The notes beneath the pieces were generated by a model. The model was not told where the DNA came from. It saw only the letters and a program-made list of their open reading frames with translations, and made no database searches. The translations under genes and the position numbers were made by a program. A stretch of 64,000 bases of DNA from Fulvia fulva (Eukaryota; Ascomycota; Dothideomycetes; Mycosphaerellales; Mycosphaerellaceae): contig NC_063019.1 in the NCBI RefSeq assembly GCF_020509005.1, forward strand, positions 1,240,001 through 1,304,000, written 5' to 3'. This document shows positions 23,601 to 35,055 of this stretch, in pieces (positions within the stretch are counted from its first letter, which is position 1; each line of letters opens with the position of its first letter).

Positions 23601-26333
23601 ATGGTTCGCGCAGCATCTCCAGCGCTGTCGGAGAATGAGTTTGACATATCGAAGTCGCTTTTTGGTGGGCAAGATGCCGGCAGCGACAGCGACAACGACT
23701 TCTCGAAGGAAGCATCACAGTTTGGCGGCAAAGCAGCAGAGGATCTTGCTCTGGACAGCGACGATGGCGCGGACGAAGCCTTTATTGCCGCAACACAGGC
23801 TGCGGCGAACCGGAAGAGCGAGAATAAGAATGCAAAGAAAGCTGGGGCGTTTCAGACCATGGGCTTGAACACCCACCTCTTGAAGGCCATTACCCGGAAA
23901 GGATTCTCTGTGCCGACACCGATCCAGCGCAAGACGATTCCATTGATTCTGGATGGGCAAGATGTGGTGGGTATGGCCAGGACAGGGTCTGGAAAAACAG
24001 CTGCATTCGTTATACCCATGATCGAGAAGTTGAAGAGCCACAGCGCAAAAGTGGGCGCGAGAGCGATGGTGTTGAGTCCGAGCCGAGAGTTGGCGTTGCA
24101 GACGCTGAAGGTCGTGAAAGAGATGGGCAAAGGTACAGATCTGCGGACGACACTCTTGGTAGGCGGAGACAGTTTAGAGGATCAGTTCGGCAGCATGGCA
24201 AGCAACCCGGACATCATCATTGCTACACCGGGACGATTCGAGCATCTGAAAGTGGAAATGGGCCTGGAGCTGTCAAGTGTCACGTACGTTGTATTCGACG
24301 AGGCAGATCGGTTGTTCGAGATGGGTTTCGCTGCACAACTGCACGAGATTATGTACTCTCTGCCGCCGAACAGACAAACTTTACTCTTCTCTGCCACTCT
24401 CCCGAAGAGCTTGGTAGAATTCGCAAGAGCAGGTCTACAAGATCCAAAGCTGGTGCGATTGGATGCAGAGAGCAAGATTGCGCCAGGTCTGCAGAGCGCC
24501 TTCTTCACCGTGAAGCGGTCGGAGAAGGAGGGAGCACTTCTGCACATTCTGCAAGACGTGATTCAGATGCCCACTGGAGAGACAGAAGCCGTCAAGAAAG
24601 CAAAGGAGCCTAAGAAGAACGACAAGAAACGCAAGCGAGGACCAGAGGGACCATCTGCAAATGAAACACCATCCCAGCATTCGACAGTTGTGTTCACCGC
24701 GACCAAGCATCATGTGGAGTACTTGGCCAACTTCCTCAAATCCTTTGGCTACGCAGTGTCGTACGTGTACGGTGCTCTTGATCAGACAGCTCGCAAGATG
24801 CAAGTCGAGGACTTCCGAAAGGGCATGACCAACATCATGGTTGTCACCGATGTCGCGGCTCGAGGTATCGATATCCCCGTCCTGGCCAATGTCATCAACT
24901 ATGACTTTCCTTCACAACCAAAGGTCTTTGTACATCGTGTTGGACGAACTGCAAGAGCTGGTAAGGAGGGCTGGGCGTACAGCTTAATCACCAGTCCTGA
25001 CCTGCCATACTTGCTTGATCTTCAGCTGTTCTTAAGCAGGAAACTTGTACTTGGTCGGGCTGAGAATGATCCGAGCATGTTCAAGGAGTCGATTGTAATT
25101 GGCGCTATGAAACGAGATAAGCTTGAGCAGTATGACGAGGAGGTCAAAAAGCTGCTGCACGAGGATGATGATCTCAAACTCATGCAAGATGTGGCGGGCA
25201 AGGGCGAGAAGCAGTACATGAGGACGAGAAACGCTGCAGCTGCTGAGAGTGTTAAGCGAGCAAAGGACCTGACCACAAGCGAACGCTATGCCGAGGCGAA
25301 TATGCTATTCGATGCGGACGGACATGCGAATGTTGAGCAACAACGACTTGATATGCTTGCAAGAGTGAGCGGCTTCAGGCCGAAGGAGACTGTCTTTGAA
25401 GTGGGCAAGAGAGGTGTAGCACAAGAGGCGGCAGAGATACAGGCCATCAAGCGACGAAGGGCGAAGATAGAGGCTAAGCCGAAGAACCAAAAGGACGAAG
25501 ATAGCGATATCGAGGTGGAAGTCAATGGCGCTGCAGAACAGTCATCATACTTAGACGACGGCGACGACTCTGACGAAGATCTCATCTTGACACAGCCCAA
25601 CGGCGTCGACATGGACGAAGCCTCCGACACCGAGCTTAGACTTACCTTCTCTGCACCCGAGGACCCTGCAACCAAATACAAAAAGAAGAAAACCACCGGC
25701 AAAGACGAGGAGTTTTTCATGGGCTACAACCCTTCAACCATCAACATGGCCGAAGACAAAGCCTACGGCGTCAACTCTGGCGGCACGAATTCTCACTTCC
25801 TCAACGATGCCCGCGGCGCTACGATGGACCTGATCAACGACGAATCATCCGGCTTTAAAGAAGCCACCAAAGCCAAAGGTCTCCGCTGGGACAAGAAGAG
25901 CAAAAAGTACGTCGCCCGCGCCAACGACGAAGACGGCAGTAAAGGTCAAAAAATGATCAAAGGCGAATCTGGGCAGAAGATTGCAGCCTCTTTCAAATCT
26001 GGTCGCTTCGATGCGTGGCGAAAAGCTAATCGAGTCGAACGTCTTCCGCGAGTTGGTGAGCAGGAACGTGCCAACTCGCACCATGCCAACAGTGAGGGCG
26101 GAAAGAGGTTCAAGCACAAGCAGGAGAGGGCGCCGAAGGAGGCAGATAAATTCAGAGATGATTACTACAAGAGGAAGAAGAAGGTCGATGCGGCGAGGGA
26201 GAAGCGGGTGGGCAAGTTTGCGGATGGCAAGGGCAAGAGCGAGATTCGGGGTGTTGAGGATGTGAGGAAGTTGAGGAAGTTGCAGGATCGGAGGAAGGAT
26301 AAGAATGCGAGGCCGCAGAGGAAGGGGAAGTAG
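23601..26333 (+). CDS. DBP10: DEAD-box RNA helicase Dbp10 (DDX54 type)
   Basis: A single exon of 910 aa starts [20 protein letters not shown]; the frame is open 15 codons upstream, but this ATG matches the family N-terminus. Visible motifs: Q motif [12 protein letters not shown], motif I ARTGSGKT, Ia PSRELALQT, Ib TPGR, II DEAD in [30 protein letters not shown] and [12 protein letters not shown]. An acidic linker follows, then the DBP10CT domain ([20 protein letters not shown]) and a Lys/Arg-rich tail. Dbp10 acts in the nucleolus on 27S pre-rRNA for 60S subunit maturation. Confidence 0.93.
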   Translation: MVRAASPALSENEFDISKSLFGGQDAGSDSDNDFSKEASQFGGKAAEDLALDSDDGADEAFIAATQAAANRKSENKNAKKAGAFQTMGLNTHLLKAITRKGFSVPTPIQRKTIPLILDGQDVVGMARTGSGKTAAFVIPMIEKLKSHSAKVGARAMVLSPSRELALQTLKVVKEMGKGTDLRTTLLVGGDSLEDQFGSMASNPDIIIATPGRFEHLKVEMGLELSSVTYVVFDEADRLFEMGFAAQLHEIMYSLPPNRQTLLFSATLPKSLVEFARAGLQDPKLVRLDAESKIAPGLQSAFFTVKRSEKEGALLHILQDVIQMPTGETEAVKKAKEPKKNDKKRKRGPEGPSANETPSQHSTVVFTATKHHVEYLANFLKSFGYAVSYVYGALDQTARKMQVEDFRKGMTNIMVVTDVAARGIDIPVLANVINYDFPSQPKVFVHRVGRTARAGKEGWAYSLITSPDLPYLLDLQLFLSRKLVLGRAENDPSMFKESIVIGAMKRDKLEQYDEEVKKLLHEDDDLKLMQDVAGKGEKQYMRTRNAAAAESVKRAKDLTTSERYAEANMLFDADGHANVEQQRLDMLARVSGFRPKETVFEVGKRGVAQEAAEIQAIKRRRAKIEAKPKNQKDEDSDIEVEVNGAAEQSSYLDDGDDSDEDLILTQPNGVDMDEASDTELRLTFSAPEDPATKYKKKKTTGKDEEFFMGYNPSTINMAEDKAYGVNSGGTNSHFLNDARGATMDLINDESSGFKEATKAKGLRWDKKSKKYVARANDEDGSKGQKMIKGESGQKIAASFKSGRFDAWRKANRVERLPRVGEQERANSHHANSEGGKRFKHKQERAPKEADKFRDDYYKRKKKVDAAREKRVGKFADGKGKSEIRGVEDVRKLRKLQDRRKDKNARPQRKGK

Positions 26334-26636
26334 ATGGGGTATGGCATCGGGCAATGGACCTGCTCGGCAAACAATAAGAAGTTGTGATCAATACCGGATG
26401 CTCGATCCTCCAATCAACTCCTGGTCTTGTTGCCTTGTATCTGCGTGACAAAGGCAGTCTGCTTGATCGCTGAATCGAGTCTTGCTCTTCACTTCTTGCT
26501 CATTGCTCGAACGCACCATGCTAGAGTAAGACAGATATCACGACACACAGAGGGCCACGCAACCGACCTCATCTCCTTCGCGAAAAGCCATTCTGCTTTC
26601 CGAATCTCAGTTCCGGCCGGTCTGGTCCAGGTCCTC

Positions 26637-27430
26637 TCACCAGTCATCCTCATCGGAGAACTCGGCGTCCTCAGCAGCCCAGCGAAGCTCCTTGGCTATG
26701 GCCTCGGCGCTCTTGCGATAGGGCTTGAAGTGGTCAGGACACGTTTTGTCGAAAAGTGGAGGCGCCTCTGGGATGCCATGGTATCGGTCGTAGAAGTCAA
26801 TCCTCGACCAATTGAGGTACCACTGTGTCATGCCGTCGATAGCTCCCCGGCCATCACCCTCGAGCTTCTGGACTTCTCCGACACTCTGATACGTGGACTC
26901 AGCCACGCGCTCCTCGTCCTCGTAGACTGGCAGCTTGATCATGCTCTTCTCCCGATCTGTCAGAGCCCACTCGAAAACCTTGACGATGTCCTTCCCCATC
27001 GACACGTCGATCGCCTTAGCACAATTGTAGAAGAACTCTAGCCGGAACACTTTGGGCTTGTTCTGGTCTTCGACACTCAGTCCTCTGGACCAACGAATGA
27101 ACATCAAGACCGTGGTAGCAGCGCCCTTCCTGCCGCACCCAGTGAAGAAGAGACTGCGGCTGTAGAAGACACCACTAGCCTCGGCGCGGATCTGGCGATT
27201 GATGCAGAGAAGGTCGGGCCGCGGGGGTGAGCGGCAGGCGCCAACTTCGTACCCGAAGCAGCTGAATGGAGCAAAGTCGTCGTGTGTTCTGTAGTGGCAG
27301 GCGTTCGGAGAGAGAGGTTTCGAGTAGTCTGCTCTGGCGCCTGTGGGAACAAGACCATCTCATAGATGTCGTTGCGGAGCTCAGCTGGCAAGCGGGAAAA
27401 GTGGCATGGCTTGGATTGTGCTGGTGCCAT
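26637..27430 (-). pseudogene. 2EXR/F-box-like gene with a frameshift
   Basis: The start at 27430 gives MAPAQSKPCHFSRLPAELRN followed by DIYEMVLFPQAPEQ, the family core. After about residue 36 the coding character moves to another frame (DYSKPLSPNACHYRTHDDF, then RPDLLCINRQIRAEASGVF, the second family block) and continues without a stop to 26637, ending AEDAEFSDEDDW. No GT-AG intron of normal size bridges the two frames near 27320, so a one-base change is the simplest reading. A sequencing error would make this an intact gene of about 263 aa. Confidence 0.6.
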
Positions 27431-28700
27431 GTTGGTGCGTGGTGACTGTTCAATGGTCAGCGAAAGTGGAATGCAGGTCGTTGGAAGATACTCAGGCGGT
27501 GGTTGCGAGTCCGAGAGTTTCGAGGATGAGAAGAATCTTCAAGTGAGCTCGAAATACTGCCAACGCTAGATTGGCGCATGCAAACGCTTGCATTATTGTG
27601 AGCTTCAGGCAGCAACATCAGTTGTCCCATGTCATGCCGGAGCATGACGTCAAAGCAAAGTGCTTGAGTACATATACATGAACTGAAGCAGCAAGGGCTC
27701 CTTCAAGAGCACCGAGAGCATTCAGTGGAAGCAAAAATCGAGGTCAGAGGAGGAGGCAGATTTCGAGACAACGAGCTTCCAGTCTTGGAGAATACACTCA
27801 CTTCCGCAGCAAACGAATGCCTTGTCTATACCACGCTATACTCGAGACCAGCAGTGAGCGAAGTCGGGCGAAGAGTACGGACAGATGGTCTCTTGCTCGC
27901 CTCAGCGCGACTATGTTAGCCCGTGGTGAGGGGTGTCGGTGGTCCGTGAAGTGTATTTCGTGGCGGTGGTGGTAATCGTGCTATGTCCATATCGCTTCAG
28001 TAAGCTGGATGAGCTCTGGAGACGTACCCAAATGGTCCACCAGGATGGTTCTCACTCTCCCAGAGAGTGTTGAGGTAGCAGCAAAGATGGAGAGCAGACG
28101 TGCAGTCGGGAGATTCCGGCAGGGGACATACGTAGGGCAACATGATATGCACACCGTGGTAAAGAGTCAGTCAAGTATCCCATTGTCTCATCAAATCTCT
28201 GATGGCGGCTCTGGAGTTGTTGTCAAGATCCGCTCATATCTTTCCCTCAGATCGCCTGGCTCGACCTTCCCGATCCAGACAGCACGTGCACGGCCAAGAA
28301 CGCCGTTTCCGGTGTTCGTACCTCTTTGCGACTCCGCCATGCACTACTGCAGATACTGTTAGTCACGAACCCAATGCCGCATACCATATGTAGGTCCATA
28401 TTGTTGCCGGTCTTTCTTGCTTTCTGTATACCATTCCCTTACTCTAGCACAAAGACCGCAGCATAATCGGAGGTACCGCGTAGCAAGACAAGCGTAAGCG
28501 TGCAAGACGCTGCGGCATCCCGAACATATACCTACTGCACCTCTTGCTTGCACTGTCCGTTTCCAGCAATCTTGGGCGGTGTCGCTCTACCCAGCATTTT
28601 ACAGCTCATCTTGGACGGCGTCTACTTCAAACAGCCATACCACAATCACAGCACGCTCATGAGCGCCACGCGAGAAGCTAGATAACGAACGACAGCCACC
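27431..28700. other. Long intergenic region upstream of the MATE gene
   Basis: No convincing gene in 1,270 bp; short frames lack coding character. A perfect CRE, TGACGTCA, lies at 27645-27652, about 215 bp upstream of the 2EXR-like start and 1.05 kb upstream of the MATE start. bZIP factors of the Atf1 type bind this sequence. Confidence 0.45.
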
Positions 28701-30716
28701 ATGAGCCACAGCGAACCCATCAAATCGCCGACAGGCCACAGAGGGCGCAGCGAATCACCACAGACGTCACGAAGCTTTGGCACAAGCTACAGATCACAGC
28801 ATGGGGGAGACAGCAGGATCGCCGCAATCGCAGAGGAAGCTATCGCGCAAGATCTGCAAGATGGAGAGTTCACAGAGGACGACAATGTGCAAGATGGAGG
28901 CGAGCTGGGAGCTGCGCTGAGCAGGACGAATACGCGGGATATGCCGGATATGGGACCTCATTCCATGACCGGATACCACAGGCGACCATCGTACATGGCT
29001 GCGACACCGAGGCCGTTTCTGGGAACTCAGCAGCCAGAGTCGATAGTGCCTGTTGAGCAGGACTGGGAAGCTGCCATCGGTGAAGAGAGGAGTCTGCTCA
29101 GAGACAACAACCTCATCCCGCCAAAGCACCCGCGAAACAGAAGGGACGGCGAGAGCTCACAGGGACATGGCTTGAGAAAAGTGTTGAGCATGAGCTTTAG
29201 CGGGAGGAAGAAGAGCGTAGTCGCAGTGGACGAAGAAGATGGAATTTCACCTTCCGAAACAACAGCGCTCCTTCCCGGAGGCCGTGATCCCAGTGCACCG
29301 TATGGCGGCGAAGACACACCAGAAAACATTGCCAAGAAGTGGGAAGAAGCAGTTGAAGCGGGCAAAATCAACACCACCTGGCAGCGCGAGACGAAAGTTC
29401 TAAGCCGCTACTCCGGGCCCTTGATCCTGACTTTCATCCTGCAGAACTCTTTGACTTTGGCATCCGTCTTCACAGTAGGCCACATCGGCAAGAACGAACT
29501 CGGGGCAGTCTCACTAGGATCTATGACTGCCAACATAACCGGCTACGCAGTCTACCATGGTCTCGCTACGTCTTTAGACACCCTCTGCGCCCAGGCTTAC
29601 GGCTCTGGAAACAAGAAACTTGTTGGTCTGTACCTCCAGCGCATGGTCTTCTTCCTTTGGGCGATCACAATTCCAATCGCGATCATCTGGCTAGCTGGTA
29701 CTGAAATCCTTGACTACATCGTCCCGGAGCGCGAGATTGCCGAGCTTGCAGGCGCATATCTGAAGGTACTGATTATCGGAGCGCCAGGATATGCGTGCTT
29801 CGAGGCTTCGAAACGATATGTGCAAGCCCAGGGACGGTTCGATGCTACGCTATACGTGCTGCTTATTGCCGCGCCTCTGAACATCCTGATGCATTACCTC
29901 TTCGTCTGGGTCTTCAAGTGGGGCTTCATTGGTTGTCCTATCGCCGTGGTAGTGACCGAGTGCCTCATGCCCCTCCTCCTATTCCTCTACGTCCGCTTCG
30001 TCGGCGGGATGGAATGCTGGCCAGGCTTCACACGCAAAGCCTTCACGAACTGGGGTCCCATGGTACGACTCGCCCTTCCTGGCCTCGTCATGGTTTTGGC
30101 AGAATTCCTCGCATTCGAGATCCTCACGCTCGCATCGGCAAGAATCAGCGCTACGCACCTCGCAGCGAACACTGTCCTCCAATCGCTCAGTGTCCTGACC
30201 TATCAACTCCCGTTCCCACTCTCCATCGCAGCGAGCACGCGAGTCGCCAACCTCATCGGCGCAGGCCTCCCGCAAGCGGCAAAAGTCACAACAAAAGTCA
30301 CTTTCATCATGGGCATTTTCATCGGCGTTTTCAACATGGTCCTCCTCTCCTCCCTACGCTCCTACATTCCCTGGCTTTACACCTCCGAAGCGGACGTCGT
30401 GGCCCTCGCAGCCGCTACATTACCCGTCTGCGCTGCGTTCCAACTCTTCGATTCCCTCGCGGCTCAGTGCAACGGATTGCTGCGCGGCTTAGGAAAGCAG
30501 GAGGCGGGTGGGTACATCAACCTCTTTGCGTATTATGTCATTGCGCTGCCGTTGAGTTTCGGGCTTGGGTTTGGGATACACTGGGATCTTATTGGACTTT
30601 GGGCGGGACCTGCTTTGGGGCTGGGAATTGTGAGTGCGGTGGAAGGTATCTACATCTATCGGACGAGTTATGAGAAGGCTAGCGAGGAGGCGGCGGGGAG
30701 GAATGCACAGGGGTAG
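28701..30716 (+). CDS. MATE-family multidrug/toxin extrusion transporter
   Basis: A single exon encodes 671 aa. The first 230 or so residues are hydrophilic, Ser/Arg/Asp-rich and probably disordered, with possible phosphorylation sites. From RYSGPLILTFILQNSLTLAS onward there are about 12 transmembrane segments in two halves, as in eukaryotic MATE proteins. Family features include SLDTLCAQAYGSGN in the first half, YVQAQGRFDATLYVLLIAAP in the linker, and AASTRVANLIGAG in the second half. Such proteins export organic cations or metabolites by H+ or Na+ antiport, at the vacuole or plasma membrane. The substrate cannot be told from sequence. Confidence 0.88.
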   Translation: MSHSEPIKSPTGHRGRSESPQTSRSFGTSYRSQHGGDSRIAAIAEEAIAQDLQDGEFTEDDNVQDGGELGAALSRTNTRDMPDMGPHSMTGYHRRPSYMAATPRPFLGTQQPESIVPVEQDWEAAIGEERSLLRDNNLIPPKHPRNRRDGESSQGHGLRKVLSMSFSGRKKSVVAVDEEDGISPSETTALLPGGRDPSAPYGGEDTPENIAKKWEEAVEAGKINTTWQRETKVLSRYSGPLILTFILQNSLTLASVFTVGHIGKNELGAVSLGSMTANITGYAVYHGLATSLDTLCAQAYGSGNKKLVGLYLQRMVFFLWAITIPIAIIWLAGTEILDYIVPEREIAELAGAYLKVLIIGAPGYACFEASKRYVQAQGRFDATLYVLLIAAPLNILMHYLFVWVFKWGFIGCPIAVVVTECLMPLLLFLYVRFVGGMECWPGFTRKAFTNWGPMVRLALPGLVMVLAEFLAFEILTLASARISATHLAANTVLQSLSVLTYQLPFPLSIAASTRVANLIGAGLPQAAKVTTKVTFIMGIFIGVFNMVLLSSLRSYIPWLYTSEADVVALAAATLPVCAAFQLFDSLAAQCNGLLRGLGKQEAGGYINLFAYYVIALPLSFGLGFGIHWDLIGLWAGPALGLGIVSAVEGIYIYRTSYEKASEEAAGRNAQG

Positions 30717-30958
30717 ATGTGCTGTATATACTGTGTATGTGAAGACGTTATATTCTGGTCACCTCTATGGTGAGAAGTGCCCGTGGATGACATACGACCT
30801 GGGCTGTAATACTGAGAGATCTGGGATCTTGCACAACACTCGGGCTGGTTGAAGTCGAAAACATCTCTGATTTCGAGCTGGACTATGGCAATCATGCATG
30901 CCATCACATTCTAAAGCCGAGCATCTGTAACGACCGAAAACCTACCATCTCCTACGTA

Positions 30959-31317
30959 TCACTGCCCACCATTCCAAGCCGCCTTCCACTTCTCAAAGTA
31001 ATCACGCCAGTCATGGAAAGCCTTGGACCACTAGACGACCATCTCAATCAGCTTTCGACAATCATATCAGCACGACAGATCAATCCTCTAGTAGATTGAG
31101 TGGGCACTTACTTCACTCATCGCCACTTTCGGGTCGCTCAAATCATGCCTTTTGACATGGGCAGCTGGATCCGGGCAAGGGACTGTGTGGTGCTGGTGGT
31201 TGTGGTTCGGGGTCGGAGCCTGGGGGGTTCGTCAATAGGAGTGTTGGTGAAGAGTATTGGAATACTGACGGCAAGAGCTGCTGTGAGGAGCGTTGCGAGG
31301 ATCAGGGAGAATTTCAT
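30959..31317 (-). CDS. Small secreted protein, three exons
   Basis: Exons 31270-31317, 31112-31219 and 30959-31030 give 75 aa. Introns are 50 nt (GTCAGT...CCCCAG) and 81 nt (GTAAGT...GTCTAG), both phase 0. Exon 1 encodes a textbook signal peptide, MKFSLILATLLTAALA. The mature part has a His/Asn/Pro-rich stretch (APTPNHNHQHHTVPCPDP), a KR dibasic pair in AHVKRHDLSDP that could be a Kex2 site, one Cys, and a Trp/Lys-rich end (WSKAFHDWRDYFEKWKAAW). Unspliced frames give nothing, so it is easily missed. It could be an effector-like or processed peptide; function is unknown. Confidence 0.62.
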
Positions 31318-31722
31318 TGTGAGATGCTATTGCTCGTGCTGCTGCGGGTGGGAGAGAATGATGCTGAAATGGCTGTGGCATAACGACAAGATACGAAAGG
31401 ATACTTGTAAGTGTCCTCGATCCTGGGGAAGAACAGGTGGGTAGGACTTTTACCCCCAAGCTTGGTCTGTGTTGCTGTCCATAACAGGAAGTCATGCAGT
31501 TCTGACAGATGTTGCGGAGTGGTTGTCCTTGCTGCCGGACATTATCTGGTACGCCACAAAAGCACGAGAGCCATGATTTGCACTAGTTGCGAGACCCATG
31601 TCCTCTTGTGTCACTATGGGTAGGACGAATCAAGCCACTGGAGTATCTTGCGCTACGACATGAGACGAGGTTAATGCTGCAGCTAGGGGATACTCCGAGT
31701 CCTCTCCAATGCTGACAAGACC
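31318..31722. other. Intergenic, promoter side of the small secreted protein
   Basis: No gene recognised. Short frames on both strands lack coding character. The region must carry the secreted-protein promoter (minus) and the 3' end of the neighbour at 31723. Confidence 0.45.
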
Positions 31723-32349
31723 TCACTCCTCTGCGTCATGCACTTCCAACTGCTGCAAATCTTCCGGCAGACTGTCAAACGCAAAGGATTCAATCAAGCC
31801 AATTCCACTGTCTTCACCAAACCGCACACTACCTGGCCTCAAGCGTCTCCTCTCCAAGCCAAACCTTCCAACATACACCTCCAAAGCCTCCTCATCGAGA
31901 TCAACGACATAAACCCATTCGCAGAACAACCCATCCTTGTGAAACTCCAGATCAAGCACAATCGGGATTTTGCCCTCAGCTGTATCTGCATCTCCAGCTT
32001 GAGCGACCATGTCGAGAATCTTTGCGCCAGTGTCGCGGGAGCATGAAGCGCTTGACTGGAGAAGCTGCCGATCATCTTCAGAAAGATTGGCGAAGTCTTC
32101 ACAAGTGTTGGCTACGATGATCTTGGTGTGTTCGAGCCCTGCTTTGAGACGCTCGATGTTGCCGGGTCGAATGAGGAATTTGAGGACCGTTATACCCTGG
32201 CCAGAGGGATAGCCGTCCCATCTTTGGTGCGTTAGTAGAAGATCCGAGTGGCAGTGTGGCGCCAGAAGGCGTCCTGGCACTTACTGTCCATAATGCGCGA
32301 CCTGGAAGCGGCCTTTGTGGTAAACACAGATGAGGTGACGGGTTCCCAT
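31723..32349 (-). CDS. Hypothetical fungal protein (MGTRHLICV family)
   Basis: Exons 32285-32349 and 31723-32221 give 187 aa. The 63-nt intron (GTAAGT...CCAAAG) has a CTAAC branch site. The start MGTRHLICVYHKGRFQVAHY followed by GQWDGYPSGQG is a pattern I know from uncharacterised filamentous-fungal proteins. The middle holds ILDMVAQAG and VLDLEFHKDGLFCEWVYVVD, and the protein ends in an acidic tail (EVHDAEE). No signal peptide or membrane helix is seen. The function of the family is not known to me. Confidence 0.75.
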
Positions 32350-32708
32350 TTGGATCGTGCGAGCGCTTTGCTTGCTTTGTGATGGCACATGTGGCATTGG
32401 ACTGCTCAGAGTCTTATATGTCGCGCTTCGATTTTGCGACCCACAGCTGTGCAGACTGCGACATGGATGTCTGTAGGCAGCCGAGCGAATAAGCTCATTC
32501 TGACGAGCGGAGCTGTTGCACGAAACTGGAGCTTGTTGAATCTTTGGACAGGACATTTGGGCGATCGCAGGCTACAGTACCGGTGTGCTGGTCTGCCTGA
32601 TGACAACCTGGAAAACGCAAGGGGTAAAGCAGCGCACATCTCCATATACAACCATCCTTCACAACCCTTGCACCCAACTCATCATCTCTCAGGCTTCCTC
32701 TACTTTCC

Positions 32709-33872
32709 TCAAGCTCCATGTCCAGTCTCAGGCGATTTTGGCGGGTAGACGTACCTCACATAATCAGCCATTGACTCTGGCCATGGCGAAATAGCACCCC
32801 TGTCAGCGTTACGCCGCTGTATCTCTTCCTTGAACTCTCGTTCCTCACGCTGGAGGTACCTCTCCGAGCGACCGTCCGTGAGCGGTGTTTCCAGGATTCC
32901 GTGATTGTCGGTGAAGACCATGATCTTCCTCATGATCTCCACAGCTTGCCGTGCTTCCGTGACGCCATGCAAAGTCAGATAGTACCAGACTAGACTCTGG
33001 TTTTGCCGCCAACTTGCTGGAGTCACGAATATCTTATGCAGCTCGTGAGCGATGGCTTCGAGTTCGTTGTCAGATTTGTCTCCGATGGCCATTAAATTTG
33101 CAGCCACAGCTAGCTGATGGTCTGTGGTGAAGCGTTGAGCGACCGCGGTGGCAGTCTTCACGAGAGTCTGCTGGATGCCTAAGCTGATGTTCGGGGTCGG
33201 GTGTGCTGAGTTGTCATCGATCGGGTGACGGCGCGTCCAAAAGCTTCCAAGGCCTTCACGCATGAGTGCATCGACTTTGACTGCCTCGTATCCAGCACCT
33301 GAAATGACTCCGAATGCTAGATATTGCCAGCGGTCTTTCGTGACCAAGTCTGAAATGTAGATCTCAATATCCTCACTGTGTAAGATCACGTTGTCGACCT
33401 TTGTGGTATCAAGAATACAGACATGCGCGTCAGTCTCATCAGCCGGAAACCTCTTGCGAGCGTCGAGTGCCCAGGCGATGACATATGCCAGAGATTGAGA
33501 CCAGGTAGAGTACGGTGTCATTGGATCATCGTCAGGCCCATCACCACCATCGGACCCGCCGCCATCATCGGAGCCTTCGCTAATGATGGACCTGTTACCA
33601 TCTTGCGACATGTGCGACATTGCCCAGGCCCCGAGCTGCGTCTTGGTGTACGAGAAGAAGTCTGATGAGAAGGTAGAGCTGTTAGGTAACAACAGTTTCG
33701 GTGTGATTGAGTCAGGAGTGTTGCACTCGGAAGTATGTCCAGGAATTGAGCCTTTGGAGCGCCAGTAACGGAACAAGTAGCGAGGGATGTGGCTTTGTGC
33801 ACCCTCGATGGTACGGAGGTCCGGGTATGGCGATTGCATGATCGTGCAGTATCTGATTTTGATGTGGACCAT
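32709..33872 (-). CDS. DUF7587-like hypothetical protein
   Basis: A single exon of 387 aa. Near the start HIPRYLFRYWRSKG resembles the PRYLFR opening of DUF7587 fungal proteins, followed by SYTKTQLGAWAMSHMSQ, an acidic Gly/Asp-rich loop (EGSDDGGGSDGGDGPDDDP) and the WSQSLAYVIAWALDARK helix. The rest is mixed alpha/beta with a charged C-terminal helix (REEREFKEEIQRRNADRG). There is no catalytic motif and no signal peptide. It is tail-to-head with the neighbour at 31723-32349, both on the minus strand. The family call is moderate and function unknown. Confidence 0.65.
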   Translation of the reverse strand: MVHIKIRYCTIMQSPYPDLRTIEGAQSHIPRYLFRYWRSKGSIPGHTSECNTPDSITPKLLLPNSSTFSSDFFSYTKTQLGAWAMSHMSQDGNRSIISEGSDDGGGSDGGDGPDDDPMTPYSTWSQSLAYVIAWALDARKRFPADETDAHVCILDTTKVDNVILHSEDIEIYISDLVTKDRWQYLAFGVISGAGYEAVKVDALMREGLGSFWTRRHPIDDNSAHPTPNISLGIQQTLVKTATAVAQRFTTDHQLAVAANLMAIGDKSDNELEAIAHELHKIFVTPASWRQNQSLVWYYLTLHGVTEARQAVEIMRKIMVFTDNHGILETPLTDGRSERYLQREEREFKEEIQRRNADRGAISPWPESMADYVRYVYPPKSPETGHGA

Positions 33873-35055
33873 TGCAGAATCCAGCCGACATTATATACCC
33901 TCTATACGGTTTGCTGTTCCCCTTTCTTCGGGAGGCGGCATGAATCCTTGCTTTGTCCATTCGTGTGCTGGAACAGAATCATCGAGCTGTCCGTCTCCCT
34001 GACCAGAGCGCACTCGAATGCACGCGAACATTCGATGCACTGGAAGTATAGAGCCCTTGACGACAGCAACTCGAGTCTCATATATTCTTAGCATAAGTTA
34101 CCTGTATTACAGCTTCAAAGACTTAGCGACTCATGTGTGATAGGGAGGTCGTCCTTGGGTCCGCGAGCGAGCCACGCTTGCATTTCATAGGGGTCGCGGT
34201 TCAGTGCAAGTATAGGAGACACCAAAACGGCGGGATTAGTCTGTACTGCCATCGATGAGTTGGTCTAGTAGATGCAGGACTGTGTTGATGTCGGTGATTG
34301 CGTCGAAAGAGCGGAAGGGGGAAGCTACTTGAAGCCGAGATTACACTATGATGCCTCAGGCACCCACACATGGGTTTGTCACAATCCTGGCTCCAAGTGA
34401 TTAAGCGTAGCGACCGAGCGCTAGCCACACCGGAGTACGAGCTTGCGAGTACGTAGGTGAGGCGTCAGCGAGGGAGTGGAGCTCTATCACCAGCCCTCAA
34501 CTAGCCTTGGCGCCCGCTCTGATTGGTCAACTTTCAAGTTTTAGGGTCACGTGACCTACCGCAATGTGCCTGTTGGCGAACTCGCAAACATGTACTCGTC
34601 GCTAACGCCTATGTCGTCGTATAATAAGCACTGTACGTCGGGTAGCGGTAGCGTGGATCGCACGCTACTTTGCAGTCTAGAAGGGTTGGTAGAGAGCTCC
34701 ACTCCGCTACGCTTACCTTTGGAGGTTCACAACCGCCAACAGCACATTTTTCAAGGCAGCATCATCAACCTCATGAGCAATTCCTATTCACGGACCTAGA
34801 AAGACTGCCATAGCGGACTGCAGAAAAAGCAGCCCTGGGTAGCCACCTGACGTACTAAGAAGAAGCTGGTGCGATCAATTGATCGATCTTTCTTTGTTTG
34901 CTACATACCTGCCCAGCGACATACGAACAAAAGCGAGCGGATGCTAAGGCACACGACGGGACCTCATAGCCAACGAACTCTCCAGGCACCCAAGGCGCGA
35001 TCGTCCAACCCCTCGCCCACCACCCTTACACGATTCTTCGGCCTTGGGCCCTAGC
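33873..35055. other. Gene-free stretch containing an inverted-repeat element
   Basis: No coding frame of interest. It contains the inverted-repeat structure listed at 34402-34715 and, inside it, the 12-bp palindrome GGTCACGTGACC (34544-34555), which includes a CACGTG E-box. Confidence 0.45.
34402..34715. repeat. Possible MITE or other inverted-repeat element, about 314 bp
   Basis: TAAGCGTAGCG at 34402-34412 is repeated inverted at 34705-34715, and GGAGTGGAGCTCT at 34473-34485 is inverted at 34693-34705. In the right arm the two blocks are adjacent; in the left arm about 60 nt separate them, so the left arm may carry an insertion. No target duplication is clear and no protein is encoded. Confidence 0.4.
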
